A DNA stretch of 64,000 nt from Endobacter medicaginis (GCF_014192375.1 NZ_JACHXV010000001.1:248001-312000), one strand, 5' to 3'; counted from the stretch's first letter, positions 54,016-63,937 are shown. The notes: generated from the sequence alone by a model not told the origin. Made by a program: numbers and translations.

Positions 54016-54822
54016 TCACTTGCCGGCACACAGCGAGTGCGCGAGCGCGATCAGCCGTGGCCGGATGTCGTCGAGCAGTCGCACGGGTGAGAGCAGCTCC
54101 GCCGGCGCGCCGCAGCTCAGTGCCATCACCGGCATGCCGGGCGCGGTGCGGAAGCCGACGGCGATCGCATTGACCCCGGGCTGCCAGTCGCCGAACGAAC
54201 GACAGCAGCCGTCGCGGTGGTGATCCTCGATCGCCGCCTGCACCCCCGGCCCGATCGCGGCCCAGCCTTCCGGGTCGACGACGTGCAGCTCCTCGACGAT
54301 GTCGTGGCGCTCGGCCTCGTCGCAGACGGCAAGATAGGCGCGGCCCATCGAGGAGCGTGCGATCGACAGCCGCGAGCCCACCCCCATGTTCATCGCCGCC
54401 GCATGGGCCTCGTCGGTCTCGCAGGCGATGTAGCGCATCGACAGCCGGTCACGCACGCCGAGCCCGACCGAGGCGCCGGAATAGGCCGCCAGCGCCCGCA
54501 TGCCGGGCCGGGCGATTTCCTTGAGCTCCAGCCCGCCGAGAATGGTCGAGGCCAGCGCGATCAGCGCCGGACCGGGCTGATAACGGCCCTGCTCGGCGTC
54601 GAGATGCAGATGCCCGGTCCGGGTCAGCGTCCGCGTCAGGCGCGAGACCGTCGATCGCGGCAGGCCGCTGCGCTGGGCGAAGTCGCCATTGGCGAGACTG
54701 CCCTCGCCGCGACGGAAACAGGCCAACAGGTCGAGCCCGCGCGCCAGGGCGGTGACGAAATGACGATCGTCGGGGTCGCTCGGCAGTTCCGCTATGCGGA
54801 ACTTACTCTGGAGTTGATCCAT
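54016..54822 (-). CDS. IclR-family transcriptional regulator
   Basis: The 268-residue regulator has the N-terminal winged helix-turn-helix (FAQRSGLPRSTVSRLTRTL) and the GAF-like effector domain (GASVGLGVRDRLSMRYIACE). Proteins of this family control aromatic and dicarboxylate pathways and often respond to a pathway acid. The gene is divergent from the beta-oxidation operon at 55025 and upstream of the CoA-transferase. A palindrome resembling IclR-type sites lies over its own first codons. Confidence 0.9.
   Translation of the reverse strand: MDQLQSKFRIAELPSDPDDRHFVTALARGLDLLACFRRGEGSLANGDFAQRSGLPRSTVSRLTRTLTRTGHLHLDAEQGRYQPGPALIALASTILGGLELKEIARPGMRALAAYSGASVGLGVRDRLSMRYIACETDEAHAAAMNMGVGSRLSIARSSMGRAYLAVCDEAERHDIVEELHVVDPEGWAAIGPGVQAAIEDHHRDGCCRSFGDWQPGVNAIAVGFRTAPGMPVMALSCGAPAELLSPVRLLDDIRPRLIALAHSLCAGK
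54786..54802. promoter_or_regulatory. IclR-type palindrome inside the start of the regulator gene
   Basis: GTTCCGC and GCGGAAC are exact reverse complements with TAT between, covering codons 7-12 of the iclR gene. Several IclR-family sites have the pattern TTCCGC-N3-GCGGAA. Further TTCCGG half-sites occur at 54894-54899 and 54954-54959, and a 12-bp palindrome (CGCAAGCTTGCG) at 54915-54926, all in the divergent promoter gap. Confidence 0.5.
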
Positions 54823-55024
54823 GTTCAGCCTCCCTCCAAGCGGCCATCAATGACGCCGGATCGCGCCATGTAACTCGACAAGACCGCTGCATATTCCGGC
54901 AAACTAAGCGCCTTCGCAAGCTTGCGGCTCCATCGGTTTCGACTTGACCCCTTTCCGGACAAGGCGCACGGTCGACGTCAAGGGTGGATAACGAACTGCA
55001 TTGCAGAACAAAGTGTCGAACAAG

Positions 55025-57148
55025 ATGCCAGACGAGACGCAGACCGTGACGCGAGAGATGACGCCCGCCGCGGGCGGTGGGGCCGTCGCCATCGAGGATC
55101 GCGGCGCCATCCGCGTGTTGGTGATCGACAATCCGCCGGTCAATGCGCTCGCCGGCCGGGTGCGGGCCGGCCTGCAGGCTGCCCTGCGCACAGCCCTGGC
55201 CGATCCGGCGGTCGACGGGCTGGTGATCGCCGCCGCAGGCCGCATCTTCGTCGCCGGGGCCGACATCACCGAGTTCGGCAAGCCGCCGCTGCCCCCCGCC
55301 CTGCCGGACCTGCTCGACGAGATCGAGGTGGCGGCCAAACCGGTGGTCGCCGCGATCGGCGGTGCCGCCCTTGGCGGCGGTCTGGAGCTCGCTCTGGCCT
55401 GTCATGTCCGTCTGGTGTGCCCAAAGGCGCAGCTCGGCCTGCCGGAGGTCAAGCTGGGTCTGCTGCCGGGTGCGGGCGGCACCCAGCGGTTGCCGCGCCT
55501 GCTCGATCCGGCGGTGACGTTCGGCATGATCGCCTCGGGCAAGCCCGTCGATGCGGCCCGCGCCTGTGCGCTTGGGCTGGCCGAGCCCGCCGAGGGCGAT
55601 CTCGTCGGGGCTGCGGTCGCACGCGCCGAGGCGCTGGCCTGTGTCGGCGGCCCCTTGCCAAGTGCCGGCGAGCGGCAGGCCGATCCCACCCGGCGCGAGG
55701 CGTTCGAGACCGCCGCTGACAAGGCGATCGCTGCCGATCGCGACGCATTCAACCTGCCGGCGATCGCCGATTGCGTGCGCGCCGCCTTCGGCGACGACCT
55801 TGCCGCCGGACTTGCGGTGGAACGCGCCGCCTTCCTCGATCTGATGAACGATCCGCGTTCGGCGGCACTTCGCCACCTCTTCTTCGCCGAGCGCGAGGCG
55901 GGCAAGGTGCCTGGCGTGGGCCGCGACACCGCCGCCCGCCCGATCACCCATGTCGCTGTGATCGGTGCCGGCACCATGGGCGGCGGCATCGCCATGGCAC
56001 TGGTGCAGGCCGGGCTGAAAGTGACGCTGATCGAGAGCGGCGCCGACTCACTCGCGCGCGGAACGGCGCGGATCCACGATCTGTGGGCCAACTCGATCCG
56101 GCGCGGCTCGCTGAGCGAGGAGCAGGCTGAGGCGCGACGGGCGCTGATCACCGGCAGCATCGACCTGTCGGACGCCGCCGGTGCGGATCTGGTGATCGAG
56201 GCGGTGTTCGAGGAAATGTCGGTCAAGACCGAGCTGTTCGACAGGCTGGATGCGATCGTCCCACCGGATGCGATCGTGGCGACCAACACCTCCTATCTCG
56301 ACATCGACCGCATCGCCTCGGCGATCTCGCATCCAGAACGGGTCATCGGCCTGCATTTTTTCTCGCCGGCCAACGTCATGCGGCTGCTGGAGATCGTGCG
56401 CGGTGCGGCGACCGCACCCGAGGCGATCGCCACCGCACTGGCGCTGGCGCGGCGGATCGGCAAGCTGCCGGTGGTGGTCGGCAACTGCCCCGGCTTCGTC
56501 GGCAACCGCATCCTCGGCCCGCGCGGCGTCGCCGCCGAGCGGCTGCTGCTGGCCGGGGTCGCACGCGAGGCGATCGACACGGCGGTGACGGATTTCGGCT
56601 TCCGCATGGGCCCGCTGGCAATGGGCGATCTCGCCGGTCTCGACATCGGCTATCGCAACCGCCGCGCCTATGGCGGCTTCGCTCCGATCGCCGACATGAT
56701 GGTCGAGGCCGGGCGGCTCGGACAGAAGACCGGTGCGGGCTATTTCGCCTATCCCGATGGCACGCGGCAGGGTGTCGCCGATGACGCGGGCGCTGCGATG
56801 ATCGCGGGCAAGGCCGCGGAGCTGGGCCTCGCACCCCACTCGCTGGAGACACCGGACATCCTCGCGCGCCTGTTCTACCCGATGATCAACGAGGCCGCGC
56901 GCATCCTCGACGAGGGCATCGCCGCCGGCGTCTCCGACATCGATCTGGTCTGGGTCAACGGCTATGGCTGGCCGGCCTGGCGTGGCGGTCCGATGCACTG
57001 GGCCGATCGCGAGGGATTGTCGAAGATCGCCGACAAACTGGGGCAATTCGCCGAGGAGAGTGGCGACGAGCGACTGCGCCCGTCTGCGCTGCTCGCGCGC
57101 CTCGCAGCCGTTGGCGGGCGTTTCGCCGACCTGCCTCGCAAAAGCTGA
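55025..57148 (+). CDS. Bifunctional enoyl-CoA hydratase / 3-hydroxyacyl-CoA dehydrogenase, PimF-like
   Basis: The 707-residue protein combines an N-terminal crotonase domain (ADITEF oxyanion loop, ALGGGLELALAC, PEVKLGLLPGAGGT with a catalytic Glu) and a C-terminal NAD-linked dehydrogenase (VIGAGTMGGGIA, HFFSPANVMRLLEIV, NRILGP). This matches FadB/FadJ and PimF proteins of dicarboxylate beta-oxidation. The open frame begins at TTG 55001; ATG 55025 or 55058 are likelier starts, as the first conserved sequence comes later. No thiolase gene lies in the cluster. Confidence 0.88.
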   Translation: MPDETQTVTREMTPAAGGGAVAIEDRGAIRVLVIDNPPVNALAGRVRAGLQAALRTALADPAVDGLVIAAAGRIFVAGADITEFGKPPLPPALPDLLDEIEVAAKPVVAAIGGAALGGGLELALACHVRLVCPKAQLGLPEVKLGLLPGAGGTQRLPRLLDPAVTFGMIASGKPVDAARACALGLAEPAEGDLVGAAVARAEALACVGGPLPSAGERQADPTRREAFETAADKAIAADRDAFNLPAIADCVRAAFGDDLAAGLAVERAAFLDLMNDPRSAALRHLFFAEREAGKVPGVGRDTAARPITHVAVIGAGTMGGGIAMALVQAGLKVTLIESGADSLARGTARIHDLWANSIRRGSLSEEQAEARRALITGSIDLSDAAGADLVIEAVFEEMSVKTELFDRLDAIVPPDAIVATNTSYLDIDRIASAISHPERVIGLHFFSPANVMRLLEIVRGAATAPEAIATALALARRIGKLPVVVGNCPGFVGNRILGPRGVAAERLLLAGVAREAIDTAVTDFGFRMGPLAMGDLAGLDIGYRNRRAYGGFAPIADMMVEAGRLGQKTGAGYFAYPDGTRQGVADDAGAAMIAGKAAELGLAPHSLETPDILARLFYPMINEAARILDEGIAAGVSDIDLVWVNGYGWPAWRGGPMHWADREGLSKIADKLGQFAEESGDERLRPSALLARLAAVGGRFADLPRKS

Positions 57149-57163
57149 TCACGGAGCACTGCG

Positions 57164-58372
57164 ATGGACCTGAACTACACCACCGAGGAACTGGCGTTTC
57201 GTGACGAGGTGCGGGCCTTCCTGCTGGCGGAGATCCCGGAGGCGATCCGCGACAAGGTGTCGCGCGGCGACAAGCTCGAGCGCGACGACCTCGTCACCAC
57301 GCAGCGCATCCTCAACAGGCGCGGCTGGGCCGTACCCCACTGGCCGGTCGAATGGGGCGGGCAGGACTGGAGCCCCGTGCAGCGCACGATCTTCTTCGAT
57401 GAGCTGATGTTCGCCGCCGTGCCGCTGCCGCTGCAGTTCAACTGCTTCATGGTCGGCCCGGTGATCGCCCGCTTCGGCAGCGAGGAACAGAAGCAGCGCT
57501 TCCTGCCGCGCGCCGCCAATCTCGACGACTGGTGGTGCCAGGGGTTCTCCGAGCCCGGCTCGGGCTCCGATCTCGCCTCGCTGCGCACCAGGGCGGTGCG
57601 CGACGGCGACGACTACATCGTCGACGGGCAGAAGACCTGGACCACGCTCGCGCAATATGCCGACTGGATCTTCTGCCTGGTGCGCACCGATCCGGCGGCG
57701 AAGAAACAGGAAGGCATCTCGTTCCTGCTGATCGACATGAAGACGCCGGGCATCACCGTGCGGCCGATCATCACCATCGATGGCCGCCACGAGGTCAACG
57801 AGGTGTTCTTCGACAGCGTGCGCGTGCCGGTGGCCAATCTCGTCGGGCAGGAAAACAAGGGCTGGGACTACGCGAAATTCCTGCTCGCCAACGAACGCGC
57901 CGGCATCGCGCGCATCGGGGTCTCGAAGGAGCGCGTCGCGCGACTCAAGCGCCTCGCGCGTCGCGTGCCGGCCGGTGACGGCACGATGTGGGACGACGCC
58001 GCGTTCCGCACCCGGCTGCTGGAGGTCGAGGTCGAGCTCAAGGCGCTGGAGATGACGCAGATGCGGGTGATCGCCGCGCAGGCCAAGAGCCGCACCGCCG
58101 CCCCCGATCCGGCCTCGTCGATCCTCAAGATCAAGGGCTCGCAGCTCCAGCAGGCGACCACGCAGCTGCTGATGGAACTGGCCGGTCCCGCGGTGTTTGC
58201 GGCCGCCCCCCCGGGCAACGCTCCGAACGGGATCGATGACGATCTCGCAGGGGATCTCGATTGGGCATCCCCTGCGGCCGCGACCTACATGAACTATCGC
58301 AAGGTCTCGATCTACGGCGGCTCCAACGAGATCCAGCGCAACGTGATCGCCCGCGGCATTCTCGGACTCTGA
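57164..58372 (+). CDS. Acyl-CoA dehydrogenase, PimC-like large subunit
   Basis: The 402-residue flavoenzyme has the acyl-CoA dehydrogenase domains in order: N-terminal helices, the beta domain with QGFSEPGSGSDLASL (FAD-contact) and TIDGRHEVNEVFF, and the C-terminal helices ending in IYGGSNEIQRNVIARGILGL. The pairing with the next, smaller dehydrogenase and the PimF-like gene upstream matches the pimeloyl-CoA dehydrogenase PimC/PimD arrangement. ATG 57164 has GGAG close upstream. Electrons would pass to ETF, encoded near 62-63 kb. Confidence 0.87.
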   Translation: MDLNYTTEELAFRDEVRAFLLAEIPEAIRDKVSRGDKLERDDLVTTQRILNRRGWAVPHWPVEWGGQDWSPVQRTIFFDELMFAAVPLPLQFNCFMVGPVIARFGSEEQKQRFLPRAANLDDWWCQGFSEPGSGSDLASLRTRAVRDGDDYIVDGQKTWTTLAQYADWIFCLVRTDPAAKKQEGISFLLIDMKTPGITVRPIITIDGRHEVNEVFFDSVRVPVANLVGQENKGWDYAKFLLANERAGIARIGVSKERVARLKRLARRVPAGDGTMWDDAAFRTRLLEVEVELKALEMTQMRVIAAQAKSRTAAPDPASSILKIKGSQLQQATTQLLMELAGPAVFAAAPPGNAPNGIDDDLAGDLDWASPAAATYMNYRKVSIYGGSNEIQRNVIARGILGL

Positions 58373-58383
58373 AGGCATAGACG

Positions 58384-59550
58384 ATGGATTTCGACCTTTC
58401 CTCCGAACAGTCGATGCTGGCCGAGACCGCCACCCGCTGGGCGCGCGACCATTACGGCGCGCTGGCGCAGTATCAGGACGCCGCACGTCAGCCGGCCGGC
58501 TTCCCGGCCGCGCAATGGGGTGAGCTCGGCGAACTCGGCCTGCTCGGCCTGCCCTGGAGCGAGGACGAGGGCGGCATCGGCGGCGGCCCGGTCGAGACGA
58601 TGGTGGTTGCCGAAGCCTTCGGCCGCACGCTGATGCCTGCGCCCTGGCTGGCGTCGGTGATCCTCGCCGGCGGCGTGGCGCGCGTGGCTGCTACCCCAGA
58701 ACAGCGCGCCACCCTCGCCCCCGGGCTGATCGACGGCAGTGCGAGGCTGGCCTTCGCGCATGGCGAGCGTCAGTCGCGCTACGATCTCACCGACGTCGCC
58801 ACCACCGCGCGCCGCGACGGCGACGGCTGGGTGCTGGACGGGGCGAAGACCGCGGTCTAGAGCGGCGGCGGGGCGTCGCATTTCCTCATCAGCGCACGCA
58901 GCGCCGGATCGCGGCGCGATCGGGACGGTCTGTCGCTGTTCGTGGTCGAGGCGGACCGGCCGGGCCTGTCGGTGCGCGAAGTCGCGACCCATGATGGCGG
59001 GCGCGATGCGGAGCTGGTGCTCGACGGCGTCCGCGTCGACGACGCGGCCCGCATCGGGGTGCTCGGCGAGGCCTTCGCCGCCATCGAGCAGGGATTCGAC
59101 GTCGCGGTGGCGGCGCTGTGTGCGAACGCGGTCGGCGCGATGGCGGCCCTGCACGAGATGACGGTGGATTATCTCAAGACCCGCAAGCAGTTCGGCGTGG
59201 CGTTCGGCAGTTTCCAGTCCTTGCAGCATGCGGCGGTGGACATGCTGACCGCGCTCGAGCAGTCGCGGTCGATGTCGTACTACGCGGCGATGATGGCCTC
59301 ACACGAGAATGCCGGTGAGCGTGCCGCGGCGATCTCGGCGGCGAAGGTGCAGATCAATCGCGCCGCCCGCCAGATCGGCGAACAGGCCGTGCAGCTGCAT
59401 GGCGGCATCGGCATGACCGAGGAATATCTCGGCGCGCATTACTTCCGGCATCTTGCCTTGCTCGAGTTCCGCCTCGGCGACACCGACTGGCATCTCTGCC
59501 GGCTCGATGCCCGGGGCGGGTTGATCGGCGGTCTGGTCAAGGCTGCATAG
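58384..59550 (+). pseudogene. Acyl-CoA dehydrogenase, PimD-like small subunit, interrupted by an amber codon
   Basis: The reading frame spans 389 codons with one in-frame TAG at 58858-58860. Before it the protein runs MDFDLSSEQSMLAETATRW to WVLDGAKTAV; after it, in the same frame, SGGGASHFLISARSAG continues the beta domain and the C-terminus holds [12 protein letters not shown]. Both halves fit one acyl-CoA dehydrogenase. There is no frameshift. The fragment ends before the full FAD site, so it would be inactive unless the codon is suppressed. Restart codons such as GTG 58942 would make only a C-terminal half. A sequencing error cannot be excluded. Confidence 0.85.
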
Positions 59551-59564
59551 GAGAGGAAACGGTC

Positions 59565-60767
59565 ATGGACGGTTCCGCACATTCGCCGAAGGCCGCGTTC
59601 GACTGGGCCGACCCGCTGCGCCTCGACGCGCAGCTCACGCCCGAGGAGATCGACATCCAGCAGACGGCGCGTCGCTATGCGCAGGACAAGCTGGCCCCGC
59701 GCGTGACCGACGCCTTCCTCGACGAGACCACCGATCCCGAGATCTTCCGCGAGCTCGGCGCGCTCGGCCTGCTCGGCGTCACCGTCGCCGAGGAATATGG
59801 CGGTGTCGGCGCGGGCTATGTCGCCTACGGCCTGGTGGCGCGCGAGGTGGAGCGGGTCGATTCCGGCTATCGCTCGATGATGAGCGTGCAGTCCTCGCTG
59901 GTGATGTATCCGATCGAGGCCTATGGCAGCGAGGAACAGAAGCAAAGATACCTGCCCAGGCTCGCCACCGGCGAATTCATCGGCTGTTTCGGTCTCACCG
60001 AACCGGAAGCCGGCTCCGACCCGGGCGGCATGCACACCCGCGCCGAGAAGATCGAGGGCGGCTACAGGATCACTGGCAACAAGACCTGGATTTCCAACGC
60101 GCCGATCGCCGACGTGTTCGTGGTCTGGGCGAAGTCCGACGCGCATGAGGGCCGCATCCGCGGCTTCGTGCTGGAAAAGGGCATGAAGGGTCTCTCCGCA
60201 CCGAAGATCGAGGGCAAGCTGTCGCTGCGCGCCTCGATCACCGGCGAGATCGTGATGGACAATGTCGAAGTCGGCGAGGACGCGCTGCTGCCCAACGTCT
60301 CCGGCCTCGGCGGCCCGTTCGGCTGCCTCAACCGCGCGCGCTACGGCATCTCCTGGGGCGCGATGGGCGCTGCCGAGGATTGCTGGCACCGCGCACGGCA
60401 GTACGGCCTCGACCGCCGCCAATTCGGCCGCCCGCTGGCCGCCACCCAGCTGCATCAGAAGAAGCTCGCCGACATGCAGACCGAGATCGCGCTCGGCCTG
60501 CAGGGCTCACTGCGGGTGGGTCGCCTGTTCGAGGCCGGCGAGATGGCCCCGGAGATGATCTCGCTGATCAAGCGCAACAACTGCGGCAAGGCCCTCGACA
60601 TCGCCCGCGCCGCCCGCGACATGCATGGCGGCAACGGCATCCAGGCCGGCTATCACGTCATGCGCCATCTGATGAATCTGGAAACCGTCAACACCTACGA
60701 GGGTGCGCACGACGTGCATGCGCTGATCCTCGGTCGCGCGCAGACGGGGATCCAGGCGTTCTACTGA
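59565..60767 (+). CDS. gcdH: Glutaryl-CoA dehydrogenase
   Basis: The enzyme oxidises and decarboxylates glutaryl-CoA to crotonyl-CoA. The 400-residue protein has the family-specific N-terminus ([21 protein letters not shown]), [27 protein letters not shown] and the catalytic base Glu379 in [10 protein letters not shown]. It would take the C5 product of odd-chain dicarboxylate beta-oxidation by the genes upstream. It follows the interrupted dehydrogenase by 14 bp. Confidence 0.93.
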   Translation: MDGSAHSPKAAFDWADPLRLDAQLTPEEIDIQQTARRYAQDKLAPRVTDAFLDETTDPEIFRELGALGLLGVTVAEEYGGVGAGYVAYGLVAREVERVDSGYRSMMSVQSSLVMYPIEAYGSEEQKQRYLPRLATGEFIGCFGLTEPEAGSDPGGMHTRAEKIEGGYRITGNKTWISNAPIADVFVVWAKSDAHEGRIRGFVLEKGMKGLSAPKIEGKLSLRASITGEIVMDNVEVGEDALLPNVSGLGGPFGCLNRARYGISWGAMGAAEDCWHRARQYGLDRRQFGRPLAATQLHQKKLADMQTEIALGLQGSLRVGRLFEAGEMAPEMISLIKRNNCGKALDIARAARDMHGGNGIQAGYHVMRHLMNLETVNTYEGAHDVHALILGRAQTGIQAFY

Positions 60768-60792
60768 GCATCCGAACGAACGACGGTTGCGG

Positions 60793-61347
60793 CTACGGGG
60801 ACGCCGGGGTCCGGTCCCCATAGGGATCACACCAGAAGAATCGCGGGCGGAGGCGTATCGCCCGGCCCCGGCAGATGTCTTGCATGACGGCCTTGTCTCC
60901 CCAGTGCATCGTATCTGGGGGGTGGGCCGGTCGGCCTTGCATCAGGGCCTGCGGATCATCCGTGTAGATGAAGAAGGAGCCTGTCTGACCGAAGCCACCG
61001 CCCCATAAAAACGCCCGAAAGTGCCGCTGATCGGGCGGAAGCCTGGCGAGCGCCCGATCATACGCCGGGACGACTTTTGACAGTTCAAGCTCGAGCTTCG
61101 CAAGTTCCAGCGTCGGCATCATCCCGAACATCACGCCGATGGCCACCATGCAAGACAAGACCGATCGCCATCGTCTCCTCAACAAGTGCAGCAGACCGAT
61201 GATGATCGTGATTGGCACGACGAGGATCCACAGGGCAACAAGTCCGTAAGACGGCAGCCCCGCCAGCCAGTGAGCCGCGATGAAGAGCGAGCCGAAGAGT
61301 CCCGGAAGGCCCACGGCCAACCGCAGATCGACGGGATGCCTTTTCAT
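60793..61347 (-). CDS. Membrane-anchored protein of unknown function
   Basis: The 184-residue product has two or three membrane segments in its first 80 residues (LAVGLPGLFGSLFIAAHWLA, LVALWILVVPITIIIGLLHL, then VLSCMVAIGVMFGMM) followed by a soluble domain of about 100 residues with one tryptophan-rich stretch (RAFLWGGGFGQTGSFFIYT). I recognise no family. It lies convergent to gcdH with 25 bp between stops and about 97 bp from etfA. The base composition is close to its neighbours, so it seems a native gene. Confidence 0.6.
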   Translation of the reverse strand: MKRHPVDLRLAVGLPGLFGSLFIAAHWLAGLPSYGLVALWILVVPITIIIGLLHLLRRRWRSVLSCMVAIGVMFGMMPTLELAKLELELSKVVPAYDRALARLPPDQRHFRAFLWGGGFGQTGSFFIYTDDPQALMQGRPAHPPDTMHWGDKAVMQDICRGRAIRLRPRFFWCDPYGDRTPASP

Positions 61348-61443
61348 GTCTCGTCGTTCCCGGTCCTGCGCCGGCCCGCAGATCCGGTGGCTCGGACAGT
61401 TGCATCTGCCTCGATGGGGCGGTCTGCGACCGCCCCATCGGCG

Positions 61444-62397
61444 TCAGGCCTTCGCCAGTTCCGCGTCCAGCTCCGGCACCGCCTTGAACAGGTCGGCGAC
61501 CAGGCCGTAATCGGCGACCTGGAAGATCGGCGCTTCCTCGTCCTTGTTGATCGCCACGATGACCTTGCTGTCCTTCATGCCGGCGAGGTGCTGGATCGCG
61601 CCGGAAATGCCGATCGCGATGTAGAGCTCGGGGGCGACGATGGTGCCGGTCTGGCCGACCTGGCGGTCGTTGGGCACGAAGCCGGAATCGACCGCCGCGC
61701 GCGAGGCGCCGATGGCGGCACCCAGCTTGTCGGCGATCGGTTCGAGCAGCTTGAAATTCTCCGAGGCCGCCATGCCGCGGCCGCCGGAGACCACCACGCG
61801 GGCGGCGGACAGTTCCGGGCGCTCGGATTTGTGGATCTCGTAGGAGACGTGACGCGACTTTGCGGCGGCTGCCTTGGCCGCATCCAGCGCGGCGGCGGGA
61901 GCTGCCTCGGTGCTGGCACTGCCGCCCGTGGGCTCGGCCGGCGGGAATGCGGCGGCACGCACCGTCAGCACCCTCACCGGGTCCTTCGACTTCACCGTCG
62001 CCAGCGCATTGCCGGCATAGATCGGCCGGATGAAGGTGTCGGCGCCCTCGACGCCGACGATGTCGGAGATCACCTGCGCGTCCAGCAGCGCGGCCGCACG
62101 CGGCAGCGCGTTCTTGCCGGCGGCGGTGGCGGCCGCGGCGACGTGGCTGTAGTCGCCGGCCAGTGCGGTGAGCAGCGCGGCCAGCGGCTCGGCGAGGTTG
62201 TCGGCGAGCACCGCGTCCTCGGCGGTTAGCACCTTCGCAACGCCCGCGATCGACGCGGCGGCGGTGGCGGCGGCAGACAGATCGGTGCCGGCGAGCAGCA
62301 CATGCACGTCGCCGAGCTTGGCCAGGGCGGCGATCGCCGAGCGCGACGGCTGACGGATGGCGCCGTTCTCGTGTTCGATAAAGACAAGTGCGGTCAT
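61444..62397 (-). CDS. etfA: Electron transfer flavoprotein alpha subunit
   Basis: EtfA with EtfB accepts electrons from acyl-CoA dehydrogenases and passes them to ETF-quinone oxidoreductase. The 317-residue protein has the FAD-binding C-terminal signature [19 protein letters not shown]...[20 protein letters not shown] and the conserved SGGRG loop. It starts 2 bp after the etfB stop. Its nearness to the acyl-CoA dehydrogenase cluster makes functional coupling likely. Confidence 0.95.
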   Translation of the reverse strand: MTALVFIEHENGAIRQPSRSAIAALAKLGDVHVLLAGTDLSAAATAAASIAGVAKVLTAEDAVLADNLAEPLAALLTALAGDYSHVAAAATAAGKNALPRAAALLDAQVISDIVGVEGADTFIRPIYAGNALATVKSKDPVRVLTVRAAAFPPAEPTGGSASTEAAPAAALDAAKAAAAKSRHVSYEIHKSERPELSAARVVVSGGRGMAASENFKLLEPIADKLGAAIGASRAAVDSGFVPNDRQVGQTGTIVAPELYIAIGISGAIQHLAGMKDSKVIVAINKDEEAPIFQVADYGLVADLFKAVPELDAELAKA

Positions 62398-62399
62398 GG

Positions 62400-63149
62400 T
62401 CAGATCACCCGTGCTTCGGTCTTGAGCTTCTCGACGAGTTCGGCGACCGAACCCACTTTCTTGCCGCCCTGGCGCTTGGCCGGCTCGGCGACCTTCAGCG
62501 TCTCCAGGCGCGGGGTCACGTCGACGCTGAGATCGGCCGGCGTGAGCGTCTCCAGCGGCTTCTTGCGCGCCTTCATGATGTTGGGCAGCGCAGCGTAGCG
62601 CGGCTCGTTGAGGCGCAGGTCGGTGGAAATGATCGCCGGCAGCTTCAGCGCGACGGTCTCCAGACCGCCATCGATCTCGCGGGTCACCTCGACCTCCTCG
62701 CCCTTGACCTCGACCTTGGAGGCAAACGTGCCCTGCGGCCAGTCGAGCAGCGCGGCGAGGGACTGCGAGGTCGCGTTCATGTCGTCATCGATCGCCTGCT
62801 TGCCCAGGATGATGATCGACGGCCCTTCCTTCTCCGCGACAGCCTTGATGAGCTTGGCGACGGCCAGCGGCTCCGGGTTCGGCTCGGCGGTAATCAGCAC
62901 CGCGCGGTCGGCCCCCATGGCGAGCGCGGTGCGCAACGTGTCCTGTGCCTGGGCGGGGCCGATCGACAGCACGACGATCTCGGTGGCGACGCCCTTTTCC
63001 TTGAGGCGCACGGCCTCCTCGACGGCAATCTCGTCGAACGGGTTCATCGACATTTTCACGCCGGTGGTCTCGACGCCCTGCTGGTCGGCGCGGACGCGGA
63101 CCTGCACGTTGTAATCGACCACCCGCTTGACGGGGACGAGGATTTTCAT
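62400..63149 (-). CDS. etfB: Electron transfer flavoprotein beta subunit
   Basis: The 249-residue partner of EtfA has [19 protein letters not shown] at the N-terminus, the AMP-binding region and the conserved [21 protein letters not shown] recognition loop region. ATG 63149 gives the family start; GTG 63158 is possible, since GGAG lies 4 bases before it but 13 before the ATG. A palindrome at 63198-63213 and a TTGACA box stand upstream, divergent from apt. Confidence 0.95.
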   Translation of the reverse strand: MKILVPVKRVVDYNVQVRVRADQQGVETTGVKMSMNPFDEIAVEEAVRLKEKGVATEIVVLSIGPAQAQDTLRTALAMGADRAVLITAEPNPEPLAVAKLIKAVAEKEGPSIIILGKQAIDDDMNATSQSLAALLDWPQGTFASKVEVKGEEVEVTREIDGGLETVALKLPAIISTDLRLNEPRYAALPNIMKARKKPLETLTPADLSVDVTPRLETLKVAEPAKRQGGKKVGSVAELVEKLKTEARVI

Positions 63150-63197
63150 GGGACTCACGCTTCTCCGGATGCGTTGCGGACGCAGGTCTTATCGTGG

Positions 63198-63213
63198 TTG
63201 CCGTATACGGCAA
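63198..63213. promoter_or_regulatory. 16-bp perfect palindrome, candidate operator of etfBA
   Basis: TTGCCGTATACGGCAA is fully self-complementary. It stands 49 bp upstream of the etfB start and a few bases after a candidate promoter, near the expected transcription start, where a repressor would block initiation. No regulator is adjacent. Confidence 0.55.
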
Positions 63214-63220
63214 GGGGGGC

Positions 63221-63250
63221 AAACTAGTCGGCGGTTTTGCAGCGTGTCAA
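63221..63250 (-). promoter_or_regulatory. Candidate promoter of etfBA
   Basis: On the minus strand TTGACA (63250-63245) is a perfect -35 and TAGTTT (63226-63221) a partial -10 at 18-bp spacing, 72 bp before the etfB ATG. Confidence 0.45.
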
Positions 63251-63371
63251 ACGCCCGGCGCAGCAGAACCCGGCGCGGCGTCCGCGTCAAACCGGTTGCC
63301 GCCACCTTGCGGGCAGGCTAGAGCCCTTCCGCCCCCGATTTTCGACATCCAACCCATCAGGAGACCCGCCG

Positions 63372-63914
63372 ATGGACAGCCTGCCGCGTGCCGACGGGAT
63401 CGACCTCAAGGCGCATATCCGCAGCGTTCCGGATTTTCCGAAGCCCGGCATCCTGTTCTATGACATCTCGACGCTGCTGCGTGACGCGGATGCATGGCAG
63501 ATCGCGATTGCGCGCATGACCCGCGCGCTCACCCCGCGTCGTCCGGAGCTGCTGGCCGGCATCGAATCGCGCGGCTTCCTGCTCGCTGCACCGCTCGCCA
63601 GCCGGCTGGGGCTGGGTTTCACCATGATCCGCAAGCCCGGCAAGCTGCCGGGGCCGACCGTCGGGCTCGATTACGAGCTCGAATACGGCTCCGACCGGCT
63701 GGAAATCCAGCAGGACGCGGTGCGCCCGGGACAGCGCGTGGTCGTGCTCGACGACCTGCTCGCGACCGGCGGGACCATGGCGGCGGCGATCAGCCTGCTT
63801 CAGCAGGTGGGGGCCGAGGTGGTCTCGGCTGCGGTGACCATCGAGCTGAATTTCCTCGGCGGCCGCGACAAACTCGGCGTACCCGTGGACGCGCTCGTCA
63901 GCTACGACGAATAG
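63372..63914 (+). CDS. apt: Adenine phosphoribosyltransferase
   Basis: The enzyme joins adenine to PRPP to form AMP in purine salvage. The 180-residue protein has the PRPP-binding signature [13 protein letters not shown] and the N-terminal adenine-binding [17 protein letters not shown] 63372 has AGGAG upstream; the longer frame to 63237 has no homology. It is divergent from etfB and ends in a strong terminator. Confidence 0.95.
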   Translation: MDSLPRADGIDLKAHIRSVPDFPKPGILFYDISTLLRDADAWQIAIARMTRALTPRRPELLAGIESRGFLLAAPLASRLGLGFTMIRKPGKLPGPTVGLDYELEYGSDRLEIQQDAVRPGQRVVVLDDLLATGGTMAAAISLLQQVGAEVVSAAVTIELNFLGGRDKLGVPVDALVSYDE

Positions 63915-63937
63915 CCGGGCCGGCCCGTAGAGACGAA

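Noticed and set aside
58942-59550. Separate small acyl-CoA dehydrogenase gene
   Set aside because: Same frame as the upstream half and lacks the N-terminal domain; better explained as one gene with an amber codon.
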